A DNA stretch of 60,000 nucleotides, taken from positions 20,710,001-20,770,000 of the forward strand of contig OX485803.1 in the NCBI GenBank assembly GCA_950295325.1, given 5' to 3'. Within the stretch, counting starts at the first letter, position 1, and each line of letters opens with the position of its first letter. Made by a program: the position numbers and the translations under genes. The notes beneath the pieces were generated by a model, which saw nothing but the letters and a program-made list of their open reading frames with translations, made no database searches and was not told where the DNA came from. This DNA is from Polytrichum commune. Its lineage: Eukaryota > Streptophyta > Polytrichopsida > Polytrichales > Polytrichaceae. Of the stretch, positions 58,743 through 60,000 are shown piece after piece.

Positions 58743-60000
58743 AGGGTTCCAAATTTAAAGCTCACACTTTGAGGGAAACATGGCTATCAAAAATACGGGT
58801 TGTGATGGTGAGCCCGGGGTTTCCAAAAGGTTGTGAGGCTCAAATTGGAACAAGAATCATGTGCAAATGGAGTTTGACCATACCATTGATTTTAATGGTA
58901 ATGGTGGGCATGAGGGTGGATTCGGTGAGGAAAATGGAGGTGTCCTTTGAAAGGGCTCCCGCTAACCTCAAATAGTATTTGGGGCCTAGAATTCCGAATG
59001 CACCCAAAACCTTGGAGGGTATTAATGTTGGATTGAAATTTCAATTCGAGATGCTTCGAAGGTTCGGATGTTGAAATGAACTTGGTGCTAATGAGGCACC
59101 CGGGGCCTCTTAAGGCCTATGTGCGCTATTCAAACGCACAAATGAAGGATACACCTAAAACGGACGAGCTTTCAGAGAAATGCATCCTTTTAGGTGGGGT
59201 TTTAAAAGCGGGTGGTGGATGCCTTGTTTAAGTCCCCAAGGCTTCTTGAGGACATGGTGGGGATCATCAAGTTTGCAATATCATTGAATCCGATGGTCCC
59301 GAAGAAAAGTTTGGCGGCGCATCACCACAAGTGGCTTTAGCCAAAGTAGGTCCCAAAGAAATGAGTGCAAATTGTTTGGTCCATTTTACTTAGGCAAAAC
59401 ATGTTGGTGCTGCTAACGGAATGTTGAAAGGAGGCTTTATGCTTCCAAGGCAAATCATACTCATGCCGCGGACGGAATGTTGGGAGGTGGGTTTGTCCTA
59501 CCAAGGCAATTCATGTTCGTGCCGCAGACGGAGTGTGGGAAGGTGGCTTTGTGCTATCAAGGGAAAACATGTTTGTTTTGCGGACAAACTATTAGAAATT
59601 GCTTTTGTGGCACTAAACCAATTCGTCCCACGGACGGAATGTTAAAAGTTGGCTTTGCGGACCGAGCCAAAACATATTGTTGCGGTGGACCGAGAATAAG
59701 ATGGTGGCTTTGTGGCCAAGGCTAGTAGCCTTAAGCCAAGTCCAAGTCATGTATACCTTGAGGCTCAAATGAATGGGAGATATGTCTCATGAGTTGTCAA
59801 AGAGGCAACGGACTCTTTCATGAGCCCAAAGCTCACAAGGGGGTTGGGGATTGCCGACGGGTAGAGCCGGCAAGCCCACCAAGGTACGGTTTGCAAAGGG
59901 CGAACCGCATGAAGCAAAGGAGGCGGCGATGCATGTAACCTTTGGATGTGGGACATTAGATTTTTGTCAAGATTTCACTCTATGTGAAATAAATGAGGTG
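58743..60000 (+). mobile_element. Leader and start of the internal region of the plus-strand gypsy element
   Basis: Non-coding or decayed sequence after the primer-binding site. I see no recognisable gag frame. Short open frames exist (for example 58721-58975) but without domain. It contains the 56-bp tandem repeat at 59416-59716 and runs off the window edge. Confidence 0.6.
59416..59716 (+). repeat. Degenerate 56-bp tandem repeat, about six units
   Basis: The word 'acggaatgttg(g/a)(g/a)agg' with variants begins at 59416, 59472, 59528, 59584 (acaaactatta), 59634 and 59689 (accgagaataag). Spacings are 56, 56, 56, 50 and 55 bp. Each unit continues 'gtggctttgtgctaccaagg' and 'catg..tgccgcgg'. 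A 56-bp unit is not a multiple of three, so it is not maintained as coding sequence. Confidence 0.85.

Noticed and set aside
1-60000. Search for a previously undescribed multi-gene system
   Set aside because: Only one host gene is supported. All other coding text belongs to known transposon families (Harbinger, gypsy, LINE, pogo).

Overview
The window is plant nuclear DNA, and most likely from a seed-free land plant such as a lycophyte, fern or bryophyte. The one well-supported host gene is a class III homeodomain-leucine zipper (HD-Zip III) gene on the + strand. It has 18 coding exons (38833-46178), about 891 codons, GT-AG introns of 120-619 bp, and a miR165/166 pairing site that exists only after splicing. 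Its wording (HECPKPSSIRRQQLIKDCPI in the homeodomain, STDTSSDSVVTGG after the zipper, WIQLPGMKPGPD in START) looks to me closer to moss and lycophyte members than to flowering-plant ones. I cannot name the species. Nothing here is prokaryotic: there are no operons, CRISPR arrays or ribosome binding sites.

Layout. 1-20,000: AT-rich intergenic DNA with no convincing host gene. It holds small inverted-repeat transposons (MITEs) with visible terminal inverted repeats and often 3-bp target duplications, a tandem array at 5.4-6.3 kb, many microsatellites and G/C homopolymers, and a faint LINE remnant near 15.3-15.9 kb. 20,300-26,000: a broken pogo-like (DDE_1) transposase on the minus strand, tandem repeats, a CACTA-like MITE built from 46-bp units, and a broken LINE reverse transcriptase on the minus strand. 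26,000-32,500: intergenic DNA with more MITE copies. 32,600-38,800: a GC-rich segment, then the probable promoter and long intron-containing 5' leader of the HD-Zip III gene, with two tandem duplications. 38,833-46,178: the coding region. 46,200-51,200: 3' flank, a 209-bp tandem duplication, and further MITEs.

51,200-60,000 is a nested transposon cluster. A PIF/Harbinger element starts near 51,206 with an intact 402-codon transposase (51630-52838, +) and a decayed ORF1 on the minus strand. That ORF1 stops abruptly at the end of a 974-bp LTR (53937-54910) belonging to a minus-strand Ty3/gypsy chromovirus. The chromovirus retains decayed chromodomain, integrase and RNase H coding. It in turn stops at the start of a second LTR of the same family in the opposite orientation (57756-58728), which is followed by an initiator-Met tRNA primer-binding site (58731-58742) and a 56-bp-period tandem repeat.

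The transposons and the host gene do not form a pathway. The visible links are that MITEs have entered intron 15 of the HD-Zip III gene and that several MITE families have Harbinger-type 3-bp duplications. I found no evidence of a new multi-gene system. The points most worth checking are the nested cluster, a stop-free 120-bp intron in the HD-Zip III gene, the twin MITEs in its intron 15, and the several exact-period tandem repeats.
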